From assembly GCF_001553855.1 (NCBI RefSeq), contig NZ_LQWV01000038.1:45124-109123 (forward strand): DNA of 64,000 bases, read 5' to 3'. The notes beneath the pieces were generated by a model. The model did no database searches. It had not been told where the DNA came from and saw nothing but the letters and a program-made list of their open reading frames with translations. The number at the start of each line of letters is the position of its first letter. Positions within the stretch are counted from its first letter, which is position 1. Origin of the DNA: Streptococcus gordonii (GTDB lineage: Bacteria; Bacillota; Bacilli; Lactobacillales; Streptococcaceae). Below, piece by piece: positions 28,663 to 37,143 of this stretch. Both the position numbers and the translations under genes were made by a program.

Positions 28663-29159
28663 TAGGCTTTTTCTCCAAACATTTCAAAATTCCAAATCGT
28701 TTTTTCAAGCAAAATCTGTACGAACTTTTCCAGATATTCCTGATCTATCTTATCATAATCCCCCGTCAAAGCCGAGTCTAAATCCAATACTCCAAGCAGT
28801 CGACCGTCTTTTACCATGGGCACCACAATTTCGCTCTTAGCCCGGCTATCACAGGAGATATAGTTGGCATGCTGAGTCACATCATCTACGATAATCGTCT
28901 CTTCTTTCTCCGCAGATTCCCCACAGACACCCTTGCCTAGCGTAATATGGACACAGGAGACACCGCCCTGAAAAGGCCCCAGAATCAGCTCATTTCCATC
29001 AAAAAGATAGAAACCGGTAAAAACCGAATGAGGTAGAGCTTGATTGAGCAGCGCGCTCGCATTGGAAAGATTAGCTAAAGTGTTAGTCTCACCCTCCAAC
29101 AAAGTTTCCAGCTGTGCTAATAAAAGTTGATAATTTGAAATTTTATCTTTTGTGTTCAT
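28662..29159 (-). CDS. GAF-domain free methionine-(R)-sulfoxide reductase
   Basis: 165 residues from ATG 29159; the longer in-frame start at 29222 would run through a terminator hairpin. A single GAF domain carries the fRMsr Cys pattern: [12 protein letters not shown] and [16 protein letters not shown]. These enzymes reduce free methionine-R-sulfoxide using a Cys disulfide relay. It is coupled to dnaX by TAATG. The -10 TATAAT (29167-29172, preceded by TGA) ends only 7 bases before the ATG, and no SD exists, so the transcript is probably leaderless. Confidence 0.87.
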   Translation of the reverse strand: MNTKDKISNYQLLLAQLETLLEGETNTLANLSNASALLNQALPHSVFTGFYLFDGNELILGPFQGGVSCVHITLGKGVCGESAEKEETIIVDDVTQHANYISCDSRAKSEIVVPMVKDGRLLGVLDLDSALTGDYDKIDQEYLEKFVQILLEKTIWNFEMFGEKA

Positions 29160-29174
29160 AGAGTCTATTATATC

Positions 29175-29200
29175 AAAAAAACAGTCTGATGGCTGTTTTT
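29175..29200 (-). terminator. Terminator between the hydrolase and the GAF-domain gene
   Basis: AAAAACAG(CC)-ATCA-(GA)CTGTTTTTTT on the minus strand, between the hydrolase stop and the GAF-domain gene's -10. Confidence 0.75.
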
Positions 29201-29298
29201 GAAATAAAAATAAGAAGCACAACTTAAATCGACTTTAAACTTTTCGTCAAGTGAAAATCCCAATAGATCAAGTAAAAACATCTCTCACCTTTAAGATT

Positions 29299-30399
29299 CT
29301 ATTTACACCTTTTTTGTAAATCATCAATCGCCCGAATAAAAATCTCAGGTTTTTCAACATGAATATCATGCCCACTCTTGATATTATCTATTAGATGATT
29401 GTTCAACAAAAGTTTGTCTATTCGCTTAGCATCTTTGTCATCCATAGCACTCAAAAGAATCCCATTTTTATCATAGTAATTCTTCTGATTCAAAGGCCGA
29501 GCCACATGAAGCAATATAGATGGACATTGAACTTTTTTCAAGATTTCTTCCTGTTCAAATCCCTTGAACCAAGAAAAATCATAAAATGTTGAGCCAAAAC
29601 GAAGATCGTAATCTCCTGTTCCATCCTGTAAATTAGCTGTTAAGTCATAGATGAGATTCACTTGTAATTCTGGCGGATAGTACCAAATTCTAGGAATCTT
29701 TCCTGGATGATTTTTCATATAGTTCAGAGCTGGTTTTTTGACAATTTTATTAAAATTTTCCTCACCAAAAAGTTTTTTTAAATAAGTATGTTCTAAAAAA
29801 TAGGCAGTATAATTTTTTTTACCGCTTTTTAAGAAATCATACATATCTTTAAATCCTAACCAAGAAAAAGTAGAATGTGCTCGACTAGGCTCTGTTGAAA
29901 AGAACGGTGCATCTTCTATCAATAGTCCTCTAACAGTATCAGGAGCTAGTGCAGCTACCATTGTTGCCAGAAGCCCTCCTGATGAATGTCCTGAAATGAA
30001 CACAGGAGCTTTTATAATATTATGAATAAACCAAATGAAATCCTGACTATTTTCTAGTGCTGAATATTTAGCAGGATTTTTACTAGACCCACCATGTCCA
30101 TAACAATCTACTGCATATACATGATATCGCTTAGACAATTCTCCAAAAACCTTGGCGTAGTCCTCCCAAGATACTTGCTGGCCATGGATCAGGAGTAAAG
30201 GGGGACCATTTTTTGGACCTTCGCCATAATTAATAAGAGATCCATCTGGTAAAGTCACTTGCTTTTCTATCATCCCAGCTTGTCGTATATATTCAAGATT
30301 AGCCTTATCATAGTGTAGATTACGATAAGCAAACCACCCTGCACTTACCAATATAAGAGCTATCAATATCAAAATAACTAACATCATTGTCCTTTTCAT
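29299..30399 (-). CDS. Membrane-anchored alpha/beta hydrolase
   Basis: 366 residues. An N-terminal hydrophobic anchor (MLVILILIALILVSAGWFAY) is followed by an alpha/beta hydrolase fold: oxyanion LLLIHGQQVSW, nucleophile elbow GHSSGG, Asp in CPSILLHVARP-type strand region and His in SGHDIHVEKPE. Likely an extracytoplasmic esterase/lipase-like enzyme, substrate unknown. Its first 58 bases are duplicated 333 bp upstream. It sits 10 bases after a truncated AbrB-domain copy and probably forms an operon with the intact XRE-AbrB gene. Confidence 0.88.
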   Translation of the reverse strand: MKRTMMLVILILIALILVSAGWFAYRNLHYDKANLEYIRQAGMIEKQVTLPDGSLINYGEGPKNGPPLLLIHGQQVSWEDYAKVFGELSKRYHVYAVDCYGHGGSSKNPAKYSALENSQDFIWFIHNIIKAPVFISGHSSGGLLATMVAALAPDTVRGLLIEDAPFFSTEPSRAHSTFSWLGFKDMYDFLKSGKKNYTAYFLEHTYLKKLFGEENFNKIVKKPALNYMKNHPGKIPRIWYYPPELQVNLIYDLTANLQDGTGDYDLRFGSTFYDFSWFKGFEQEEILKKVQCPSILLHVARPLNQKNYYDKNGILLSAMDDKDAKRIDKLLLNNHLIDNIKSGHDIHVEKPEIFIRAIDDLQKRCK

Positions 30400-30409
30400 T
30401 CATCGCCTG

Positions 30410-30736
30410 CTACTTTTCTGAAAAATACTTAGGAGTTTCTAGAAAAAAATTCGGATCTAATAACGCCAATCCTTGATTTTCATCTCCTAGCAAAAGAAGC
30501 TGATCTCCCGCTTTTATTTGAAAAATATTTCGTGCCCGAGGGGGTAAGTGGATTTCACCACGCTCCCCCACCGTTACTGTTCCAAAAATATATTTCCCTT
30601 TGATACTAGGAGTTGTCAATAAATTGCTCTCTAAATGTACTAGTTCATCCAAACTCACATCAAAAAAATCAGCGCACTTACTAATATAAGAGCTATCAAT
30701 ATCAAAATAACTAACATCATTGTCCTTTTCATTCAT
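30410..30736 (-). pseudogene. Truncated duplicate of the XRE-AbrB regulator (AbrB domain only)
   Basis: 108 codons from ATG 30736. The first about 21 residues (MNEKDNDVSYFDIDSSYISK) come from the duplicated hydrolase start read in another frame; from ADFFDVSLDELVH onward it equals residues 50-136 of the intact regulator. The HTH is missing and the SpoVT/AbrB-type domain (GTVTVGERGEIHLPPRARN) is kept. The best SD (AGG) fits the other frame at 30732, so translation may be weak. If made, it could interfere with the full regulator. Confidence 0.8.
30655..30732 (-). CDS. 25-residue hydrophobic ORF created by the duplication
   Basis: The duplicated hydrolase start (ATG 30732, AGG at 6-base spacing) reads MKRTMMLVILILIALILVSA and then leaves the hydrolase sequence to end as LIFLM at TGA 30655-30657. 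It would be a lone membrane helix. It is a by-product of the duplication; expression is unproven. Confidence 0.35.
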   Translation of the reverse strand: MKRTMMLVILILIALILVSALIFLM

Positions 30737-30742
30737 CGCCTG

Positions 30743-31153
30743 CTACTTTTCTGAAAAATACTTAGGAGTTTCTAGAAAAAAATTCGGATCTAATAATGCC
30801 AATCCTTGATTTTCATCTCCTAGCAAAAGAAGCTGATCTCCCGCTTTTATTTGAAAAATATTTCGCGCCCGAGGGGGTAAGTGGATTTCACCACGCTCCC
30901 CCACCGTTACTGTTCCAAAAATATATTTCCCTTTGATACTAGGAGTTGTCAATAAATTGCTCTCTAAATGTACTAGTTCATCCAAACTCACATCAAAAAA
31001 ATCAGCTAATTGAGAGGAATAAATCACATCTGGAACGCTTTCTCCTGCTTCCCATTTTGCTATAGTCTGTCTTGATACACCTATTTCCTCGGCCAGTTTT
31101 TCCTGAGAAATATTCTCTCTTTTTCTTAAAATAGCAATATTTTTAGAAATCAT
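30743..31153 (-). CDS. XRE-family HTH regulator with C-terminal AbrB-like domain
   Basis: 136 residues. HTH_3 at 5-57 (RENISQEKLAEEIGVSRQTI, AKWEAGESVPDV), then an AbrB/SpoVT-like swapped-hairpin domain (TVTVGERGEIHLPPRARNIF, QIKAGDQLLLLG). This two-domain form is common in Firmicutes regulators next to membrane or hydrolase genes. It likely binds its own promoter and controls the downstream hydrolase. SD AAAGGAG precedes ATG 31153. Its last 88 codons are duplicated downstream. Confidence 0.88.
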   Translation of the reverse strand: MISKNIAILRKRENISQEKLAEEIGVSRQTIAKWEAGESVPDVIYSSQLADFFDVSLDELVHLESNLLTTPSIKGKYIFGTVTVGERGEIHLPPRARNIFQIKAGDQLLLLGDENQGLALLDPNFFLETPKYFSEK

Positions 31154-31270
31154 TTTTTAATCTCCTTTTTATGATTACACTGTTAGTATAGCAAAAAAGC
31201 TGGTTGCTTCAACCAAGCTTTTCTTACTTTTTATAGACCTTTTGTTAAAATTCGTGGCAAAAATATTTTA

Positions 31271-31888
31271 TTACTCCTCCAAAACCTTCACTTCTTCTCC
31301 TTCCACAAGCACAGCTTGGTGATTATTGAGGGGAAGGAGATTCAGCTGGTCGCTGTATGTATCCAGAGTTGCCTGAGCGCTTTCGACAAAGGGTTCTTCG
31401 CCAACATGAGGAAGAACATAAAAATCCACCTCATCCAATCCAGCTGTATCGTGCAATTCTTCTGCAACTGCCTTATCGTCCATGATCTTATTATAGTCAA
31501 TGTCCTTAGCTGTGATGATAGCACCAGCGGATTCGCCCACATAAATCATACCGTCAGTGATCTGCTCTTTTATCAAGGACAGAAGTTGCTTTTTCTTAAG
31601 TTCTTGCAAAAGGTAAAAGGTATTGCCTCCAGAGACATAGAGGAGTTTACTTTGAAAAATCTTAGCTTGTGCTGTTTCTCTATCACAAGCTGAAATATCC
31701 AAGACCTCTACTTGAAATCCCAAGTCCTCAAAGGTTTGCAGGGCTTCATCAATATAACCCCTATACTCTTCTACATTTGCAGCCGTCGGTATAAAAAGTA
31801 TTTGTTTGCCCAATTGCTTTTCAGATACATATTGTCTGAACAAGTCCTTGACTCCCGCAAAATAAGAGCATAAAAACAATTGTTTCAT
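31271..31888 (-). CDS. pepE: Peptidase E-like (S51) protein
   Basis: 205 residues of the class I glutamine amidotransferase-like/S51 fold. The nucleophile Ser is in GESAGAI, and LYVSGGNTFYLLQEL and FYVLPHVGEEPF are characteristic of dipeptidase E-like proteins. Family members cut Asp-Xaa dipeptides or related substrates. Cytoplasmic. It lies 13 bases after the methyltransferase gene on the same strand. Confidence 0.85.
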   Translation of the reverse strand: MKQLFLCSYFAGVKDLFRQYVSEKQLGKQILFIPTAANVEEYRGYIDEALQTFEDLGFQVEVLDISACDRETAQAKIFQSKLLYVSGGNTFYLLQELKKKQLLSLIKEQITDGMIYVGESAGAIITAKDIDYNKIMDDKAVAEELHDTAGLDEVDFYVLPHVGEEPFVESAQATLDTYSDQLNLLPLNNHQAVLVEGEEVKVLEE

Positions 31889-31900
31889 AGGATACCTCCC

Positions 31901-32515
31901 TTAGTTTTTCACGATTTGATAAAGAATCCATTGACCATTTCTTTGACTATTGAGGAGATGTAGGTCCAAGGTTGACAAGAAGCTTTCCAGTTTTTCACGC
32001 TTTGTAAAGTCTGGTAGGTAGTAAGCTAATTTGCTCCATTCACATGCTAGTAAAATGATTCCATCAGGCTTAAGAATCCTCTTAAGTTCTAGGAACGCTT
32101 GAGTTAAATCCGACCAATGAAAATGCGTCTGAAAGGCTGTAATCAAATCAAATTCCTCAACAGGAAGATTTGTTTTCTCAACATTTTTCACCTCGAAAGA
32201 TAGACCAGGCTCAGACAATTCTTCAGCTGATTTGATGGCTGTAGTTGAAATATCAATCCCCAAAACTTGACTATCAGGAAAGTGCTTTTTCAAATATTTT
32301 GAGGATACTCCATTTCCAACTCCAACATCCAAAATTGAATCAAATTGTTTCTTATAACCCAGCTGACTGACCGACCAAACAACCATGGGCATATAAACAC
32401 GATTCCAAATTTTCATCATCCATAGTCCAATAAAGCCTGAGGGTTTCTTTGATTGGTAAATTAAGTAAGGAAAAGCCAGAATAATCAGAAGGCCAATCAT
32501 TGCTAGATAAATCAT
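31901..32515 (-). CDS. Class I SAM-dependent methyltransferase, membrane-anchored
   Basis: 204 residues. An N-terminal hydrophobic helix (IYLAMIGLLIILAFPYLIY) precedes a Methyltransf_11-type domain with motif I ILDVGVGNGVSSKYL, acidic motif II VLGIDIS, and FDLITAFQTHFHW. Substrate unknown. It overlaps the GrpB-family gene by 4 bases. Confidence 0.85.
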   Translation of the reverse strand: MIYLAMIGLLIILAFPYLIYQSKKPSGFIGLWMMKIWNRVYMPMVVWSVSQLGYKKQFDSILDVGVGNGVSSKYLKKHFPDSQVLGIDISTTAIKSAEELSEPGLSFEVKNVEKTNLPVEEFDLITAFQTHFHWSDLTQAFLELKRILKPDGIILLACEWSKLAYYLPDFTKREKLESFLSTLDLHLLNSQRNGQWILYQIVKN

Positions 32516-33096
32516 CTGTCTTCCCTCTCATATCGTCCATTATAAAGCCTTTTAGCTTCCTTGGTGTATTTCTTGATAAAATCCGTCTTGGAATCTGTAT
32601 AGGCATCCCGATTGTGCTCATACTGTTTCCACAAAGAAAGTTTGAGCTGTTCATAGTCCTTAGCTACAGTAGGGTGCTCCTGTAAATAATCTCTAAAGTA
32701 AAGCTCATCATGATCACCTTCATAGCGCAGATGCAGATGGAAAACCCGCTTCGCAAAACCACTCGGTGTGTAGCCCTTATTAAATGACATCCGTCCTTGG
32801 CTTTCTGACATGAGGAGATAACCATTTTGTAGCAATAAGTCCCGTATAATAGCCATATCTGTTTCTATTGGAATTTCCAGCATGATGTCCACTATAGGCT
32901 TTGCCCAGATGGTCTCTACTGATGTTGAGCCAATATGGCTAAGACGAACGATCTGATGTTCTGGCAAAACACTCAAGAGCCGAAGTCGCTCCTCCTCATA
33001 CCAGTCTTTCCACTCAACCTGATGTTCTCTCAAAAAAATTGGAAAAAGTTGCCACAACTCTTCTAAAGTCATATCCTCTAATGATTTTGTCATCAT
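32512..33096 (-). CDS. GrpB-family (UPF0157) nucleotidyltransferase-fold protein
   Basis: 194 residues. GrpB signatures include RLSHIGSTSVETIWAKPIVD (nucleotidyltransferase-like GS...D pattern) and FHLHLRYEGDHDELYFRDYL. The fold is established for the family; activity is not. The ATG at 33096 or 33093 (MMT) is preceded by AAAGGAG. First of a three-gene run with the methyltransferase and peptidase E genes. Confidence 0.87.
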   Translation of the reverse strand: MMTKSLEDMTLEELWQLFPIFLREHQVEWKDWYEEERLRLLSVLPEHQIVRLSHIGSTSVETIWAKPIVDIMLEIPIETDMAIIRDLLLQNGYLLMSESQGRMSFNKGYTPSGFAKRVFHLHLRYEGDHDELYFRDYLQEHPTVAKDYEQLKLSLWKQYEHNRDAYTDSKTDFIKKYTKEAKRLYNGRYEREDR

Positions 33097-33183
33097 CCAC
33101 TCTCCTTTAGATTCGAATATTCCTTAAGCATATTATATCATTATCTGAAGCAAAAGAAGCGCACTAACAGTTAACTATAAATA

Positions 33184-33214
33184 GAAACACCCTGAGAATT
33201 TTCCTCAGAGTGCT
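33184..33214 (-). terminator. Terminator of the obgE transcript
   Basis: CACTCTGAG-GAAAATT-CTCAGGGTG followed by TTTC on the minus strand, just after the small gene downstream of obgE. Confidence 0.8.
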
Positions 33215-33218
33215 TATT

Positions 33219-33374
33219 TTAATCTTTTTTTTGAGCCTTTTCTCTTTCCAATCGTAATTTCCGATTTGGATTAAGGCGTGTGAAGAGCTCTTCTAGCTTT
33301 TCTGCATTCCAGACGTCTGCTGCAGAGACAAAGTTTCCATTTTCATCACGGAAAGATATTGGTTTATCACCCAT
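33219..33374 (-). CDS. Small conserved streptococcal protein downstream of obgE
   Basis: 51 residues (MGDKPISFRDENGNFVSAAD... ending EREKAQKKD), rich in charged residues, from ATG 33374 with GGAGG at good spacing. From memory, a similar short gene follows obgE in pneumococcus. No domain recognised. It begins 11 bases after the obgE stop and is surely co-transcribed. Confidence 0.8.
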   Translation of the reverse strand: MGDKPISFRDENGNFVSAADVWNAEKLEELFTRLNPNRKLRLEREKAQKKD

Positions 33375-33385
33375 TTCAAGCCTCC

Positions 33386-34696
33386 TTAGTCAACGAATTC
33401 AAACTCAAACTTGCCGATCCGGACCAGATCCCCATCCTTGGCTCCGCGAGCACGAAGGGCTTCATCAACACCCATACCACGTAGCTGACGAGCAAATTTC
33501 ATGACGGCTTCGTCACGGTCAAAGTTGGTCATATTAAAGAGTTTCTCAAGCTTATCACCTGACAGCACCCAAGTCGCATCATCATCACGAGAAATTTCAA
33601 AGGCTGGTGCTTCTTCATCAAAGCCATAGTAAGCTTCTTCTTCCATTTCAGACTCATCATAGAGCAAGAACTCTGGTGTCTTATCCAGTAGTTCTGCGGT
33701 CGCATCCAAGAGGGTTGCAAGTCCCTGCTTTGTCAGACTGGAAATTGGGAAGATTTGTGGTAAATCTGCAAATTCGTCATAATTAGCCGCTAATTTCTCT
33801 TTAAATACCTTGATATTCTCAGCGCTATCTGGCATATCCATCTTATTGGCAACAATAATCTGCGGACGCTCCATAAGACGAAGATTATAGGATTCCAACT
33901 CTTTATTAATGGCTAGATAGTCCTCATAAGGGTCACGCCCCTCACTAGCTGACATATCAATGACATGCAGGATAACCCGTGTCCGCTCAATATGACGGAG
34001 AAACTGTGTTCCCAGTCCAACCCCTTGGCTAGCCCCCTCAATAAGCCCCGGTAGATCTGCTACTGCAAAAGACTCTCCAGACTGGGTGCGAACCATGCCT
34101 AGATTGGGAACGATGGTCGTGAAATGATAGGCACCAATCTTAGGCTTAGCTGCTGTGATTACACTAAGCAAAGTGGATTTTCCGACAGATGGAAAACCAA
34201 CTAATCCGACATCTGCTAGGACCTTGAGCTCCAGCAAAAGCTCCCGCTCTTGACCTGGTTCTCCATTTTCAGAAATCTCAGGTGCAGGATTTTTAGGCGT
34301 TGCAAAACGGATATTTCCACGACCGCCTCGGCCACCACGCGCTACGATAAATTCTTGGCCATTTTCTACCAAGTCCGTCAGCACTTTGCCCGTCTCTGCA
34401 TCACGAACTGTTGTCCCCTGTGGCACTCGAACAATCAAGTCCTCAGCCCCTCGGCCATGCATTCCCTTGGTCATGCCCTTTTCACCAGACTGAGCCTTGA
34501 AGTGGCGATTATAACGAAAATCCATCAGAGTGCGCAGGCCTTCGTCAACGACAAAAACAACATTGCCTCCACGACCGCCATCACCACCCCAAGGACCACC
34601 ATTGGGAACGTATTTTTCACGGCGAAAGGCAACCATACCATCACCACCATTACCAGCCTTAACCTGAATCTTGGCTGTATCTAAAAACATACTCAT
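33386..34696 (-). CDS. obgE: GTPase ObgE/CgtA
   Basis: 436 residues. The Gly-rich Obg domain (1-158; [12 protein letters not shown]) is followed by the G domain with G1 [10 protein letters not shown]3 DLPGLIEGA and G4 NKMD, and then a C-terminal OCT domain (about 360-436). It binds late 50S ribosome intermediates and responds to (p)ppGpp. SD AAAGAGAG-type purines precede ATG 34696. Confidence 0.96.
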   Translation of the reverse strand: MSMFLDTAKIQVKAGNGGDGMVAFRREKYVPNGGPWGGDGGRGGNVVFVVDEGLRTLMDFRYNRHFKAQSGEKGMTKGMHGRGAEDLIVRVPQGTTVRDAETGKVLTDLVENGQEFIVARGGRGGRGNIRFATPKNPAPEISENGEPGQERELLLELKVLADVGLVGFPSVGKSTLLSVITAAKPKIGAYHFTTIVPNLGMVRTQSGESFAVADLPGLIEGASQGVGLGTQFLRHIERTRVILHVIDMSASEGRDPYEDYLAINKELESYNLRLMERPQIIVANKMDMPDSAENIKVFKEKLAANYDEFADLPQIFPISSLTKQGLATLLDATAELLDKTPEFLLYDESEMEEEAYYGFDEEAPAFEISRDDDATWVLSGDKLEKLFNMTNFDRDEAVMKFARQLRGMGVDEALRARGAKDGDLVRIGKFEFEFVD

Positions 34697-34735
34697 TCTT
34701 TCTCTACCTTCTCTTAACTTTCACTTTCATATTCC

Positions 34736-34760
34736 TAAAAAAAACGCTGAAAGAGCGTTT
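34736..34760 (-). terminator. Terminator after the DUF4044 gene
   Basis: AACGCT-CTTTC-AGCGTT followed by TTTTTT on the minus strand, 11 bases after the DUF4044 stop and before obgE. Confidence 0.85.
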
Positions 34761-34771
34761 CGGATTTAAAA

Positions 34772-34903
34772 TTATCTCAAAATAGCGCTGACTGCACTAG
34801 CAATAATGGCTCCGACTGTTACCACAATCATGATTACCACAACGACCATTGTTAATTTTTCAAATCCTGTTTTTTTGCGTTTTCCTTCATCTCCAAAAGC
34901 CAC
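34772..34903 (-). CDS. DUF4044-like small membrane protein
   Basis: 43 residues with a GTG start at 34903 (GAGG at 7 bases). A basic cytoplasmic start (MAFGDEGKRKKTGFEKLTMV) is followed by one membrane helix to residue 40. It matches the short DUF4044 family of streptococci. Function unknown. It is flanked by its own terminator, so it is a separate small transcription unit upstream of obgE. Confidence 0.78.
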   Translation of the reverse strand: MAFGDEGKRKKTGFEKLTMVVVVIMIVVTVGAIIASAVSAILR

Positions 34904-34977
34904 AATAATTACCTCTTATATTTTTATAGACTTATTCTAACATGATTGATAGTATTTTTCAAATGCTAGTCGCTTCA

Positions 34978-35029
34978 AATAAAAAAAGAAAGAAGAAAGG
35001 CTTGAAAATGATAAACCTTATCTTCTTTC
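34978..35029 (-). terminator. Terminator of the LPXTG protein gene
   Basis: GAAAGAAG...AAGG with CCTT...CTTCTTTC followed by TTTTTTT on the minus strand; the loop is long. Confidence 0.65.
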
Positions 35030-35080
35030 AAATTATTTTGATCACTTAAAAACATACTTCTTATTTTTTTAAGCCATCAA

Positions 35081-36973
35081 TTATTGTTTATTTTTCTTTC
35101 TTAAGAGTACAAATACACCACCAAGAATAACCAAAATTGAACCTCCAGCTGCTGACAACCAGATAGCCGCTTGCTCACCAGTCTTTGGCAAGGTTGGTTT
35201 ATTGTCAGATTTCTTGGTTTCTGTTGTTTTTGGATCTTGTTTATTTGAACCCTTTGGATCTTCTACCTTTGGATCTGGCGTTTTACGACCAGGATCATTC
35301 GGATCGCCTCCACCTGGATTGCTTGGTTTATCCTTTCCAGGCTCTCCTGGGTCTGATGGAATAGTTGGCGGATCATAGGTATTAATTAAGTCATAACCTT
35401 CAACTTTTGAACTATAGTTTACAATTGCATCTTCACCAATTGTATAGGTAATTTTTTGACCATTTTCATCATTTACTGGAAGACCACTAAATGTGTAGTT
35501 CCAGCCATCAGCTTCACTGACAACTTTAGATGCTACTACTTGATTGTTAGCATATAGATTAACTGTAATGCTCTTTGGACGAGTCATGTTTGTATCATTA
35601 ACCCATGTTTTATGACCTGATACAGAGGTTACTGGTTTGTATGTATTGGTAAAAGTCGCGTCTCCATCATAAGAAACTGAACCAAATTTTTCACCCAATA
35701 CATCAACAACTTTAACTGTTACTTTAACCTCTTTAGAGTCATAAGTGTAGCCATCTTCCTGCCCTGGAATTTCTTTAATTACATAGTTGAATGTACCAGC
35801 TTGGCTATAGTTGATTGTTGCGAAATTAATAGAACCATCAGCTTCATTAGTAGCTGTCTGTAAAAGTTGCCCCTTGTCATCGTAAAGACCAAAACTAAAT
35901 TGTCCCTTAGTCAATTCTTTACCGACCAGAGTTTTTTGAGCCTTGATTACAACATCTTTTGAGCGTTCGGCACTTCCATCTCCCGAACCAGCTTCCAGTC
36001 TAAGTGAGCGATTGATTGTTCGTTCTCCTGGGAAGTTTGTAGCTGACCAAGATAATTTATTATTTACTGTATCACCTACTTTAGTTCCTGGCGCTACACG
36101 AGTTGAGTATTCAATATACATTGGCCAATTGTAATTATCACCAAAGTTGATTGTGAAGCCATTTACGTCGCCATTTGCATTTTTAGAAAGAACTGCTTTC
36201 TTTGTAAAATTGTCAAGAACAGGTAGAGTTAAAAGATGGGCTTCATTACGAATTCCCCCTTGAACTGGTGCATAGCGCACAGCTCGTAAACTTCCTGGGA
36301 CAAGAGTTAAGCCATCACCAAAATTATCAGAAATAACCATTCCACGAAGCATGTCTTGTCGAGCGTTTAAGATAATACGCCATTTAACAATACTTGGATC
36401 TGATTTATCTTGGTAACCATATTTCATCTCGTACTCACCAGCTTGACCATCATCCTTTTTATATTGGAAAGAAAAGTCAGTTTGACCAAAACGGAATGAA
36501 ACAGGGCCAGACTCTTTGACTGTGTCATTATTTAATCGAACATTGAAATTTAGAGACATTCTCTTATTTTCAGGCAAACGAGAGAAGTAATCACTGAAAG
36601 TTACTGTCACCGTCTGATTGTTCGGATCTACTTGAGCGGTACCAACAACTTCACCCTTATCATTTTTGACATCAATGACATTAAAATTCAAAACTGTAAT
36701 AAGAGTTAACTCTTGAGGCAGCTTCAGAGTAAGGGTATCACCGCTATTAATAGCTTGTGAATCCGGAAAAGTAATGTCACTTGTCACAGCTAAGGTCTCA
36801 TTTGTCGTAACTGTTGTATCGCTAGTTAAAGGACTACCATTTTTAGTAATAGTAACATTGTTTGTATAGTCAGTAACTTCAGCAGCTTGAGCTGATTTTG
36901 TTACACCAAGACCAAAAACAATAGCCGACAACAAAATAAAGAATTTAAGAACAAGATTATTTTTTTCTTTCAT
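35081..36973 (-). CDS. LPXTG cell-wall surface protein with pilin-type isopeptide and Cna-B domains
   Basis: 630 residues. Signal peptide 1-30 (cleavage after AQA, no YSIRK motif). Residues about 31-335 look like a two-part, Ig-like adhesin head similar to collagen- or fibrinogen-binding domains. About 336-455 is a Spy0128/FctA-type isopeptide domain (AQKTLVGKELTKGQFSFGLY, ATFTNTYK). About 456-540 is Cna-B (VSGHKTWVNDTN, IGEDA, INTYDP). A Pro/Lys/Asp-rich wall linker is followed by LPKTGE at 595-600, a membrane helix and RKKNKQ. Likely Lys-Asn isopeptide bonds stiffen the stalk. Sortase A substrate; no sortase is nearby, so it is a stand-alone adhesin. Ligand unknown. Confidence 0.9.
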   Translation of the reverse strand: MKEKNNLVLKFFILLSAIVFGLGVTKSAQAAEVTDYTNNVTITKNGSPLTSDTTVTTNETLAVTSDITFPDSQAINSGDTLTLKLPQELTLITVLNFNVIDVKNDKGEVVGTAQVDPNNQTVTVTFSDYFSRLPENKRMSLNFNVRLNNDTVKESGPVSFRFGQTDFSFQYKKDDGQAGEYEMKYGYQDKSDPSIVKWRIILNARQDMLRGMVISDNFGDGLTLVPGSLRAVRYAPVQGGIRNEAHLLTLPVLDNFTKKAVLSKNANGDVNGFTINFGDNYNWPMYIEYSTRVAPGTKVGDTVNNKLSWSATNFPGERTINRSLRLEAGSGDGSAERSKDVVIKAQKTLVGKELTKGQFSFGLYDDKGQLLQTATNEADGSINFATINYSQAGTFNYVIKEIPGQEDGYTYDSKEVKVTVKVVDVLGEKFGSVSYDGDATFTNTYKPVTSVSGHKTWVNDTNMTRPKSITVNLYANNQVVASKVVSEADGWNYTFSGLPVNDENGQKITYTIGEDAIVNYSSKVEGYDLINTYDPPTIPSDPGEPGKDKPSNPGGGDPNDPGRKTPDPKVEDPKGSNKQDPKTTETKKSDNKPTLPKTGEQAAIWLSAAGGSILVILGGVFVLLRKKNKQ

Positions 36974-37098
36974 TCATTATTCCCTCCTTCATATTTTATT
37001 ATACCTAAAATACAGAAAAGTAGGAAATGTTTTATAGAAAAATAACAAAAAAATCAGTTATAGTACAAGATATATATGTAAATGGATTCATTTCATAC

Positions 37099-37127
37099 AA
37101 AAAAGTAGCAAAATCAATGCTACTTCT
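37099..37127 (-). terminator. glmM operon terminator
   Basis: AAGTAGCA-TTGATTT-TGCTACTT with T-run on the minus strand, just after the glmM stop. Confidence 0.85.
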
Positions 37128-37143
37128 TTGTTTTCATAGTTAT

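Larger units (their letters stand above)
30341..31006. repeat. 333-bp tandem duplication
   Basis: 30341-30673 and 30674-31006 are direct copies, 333 bp each, differing at three positions that I can see (for example c/t at 30349 versus 30682). The unit contains the C-terminal two thirds of the XRE-AbrB gene and the start of the hydrolase. The near identity points to a recent event. Because the unit is a multiple of three, frames are preserved across the junction. Confidence 0.95.
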
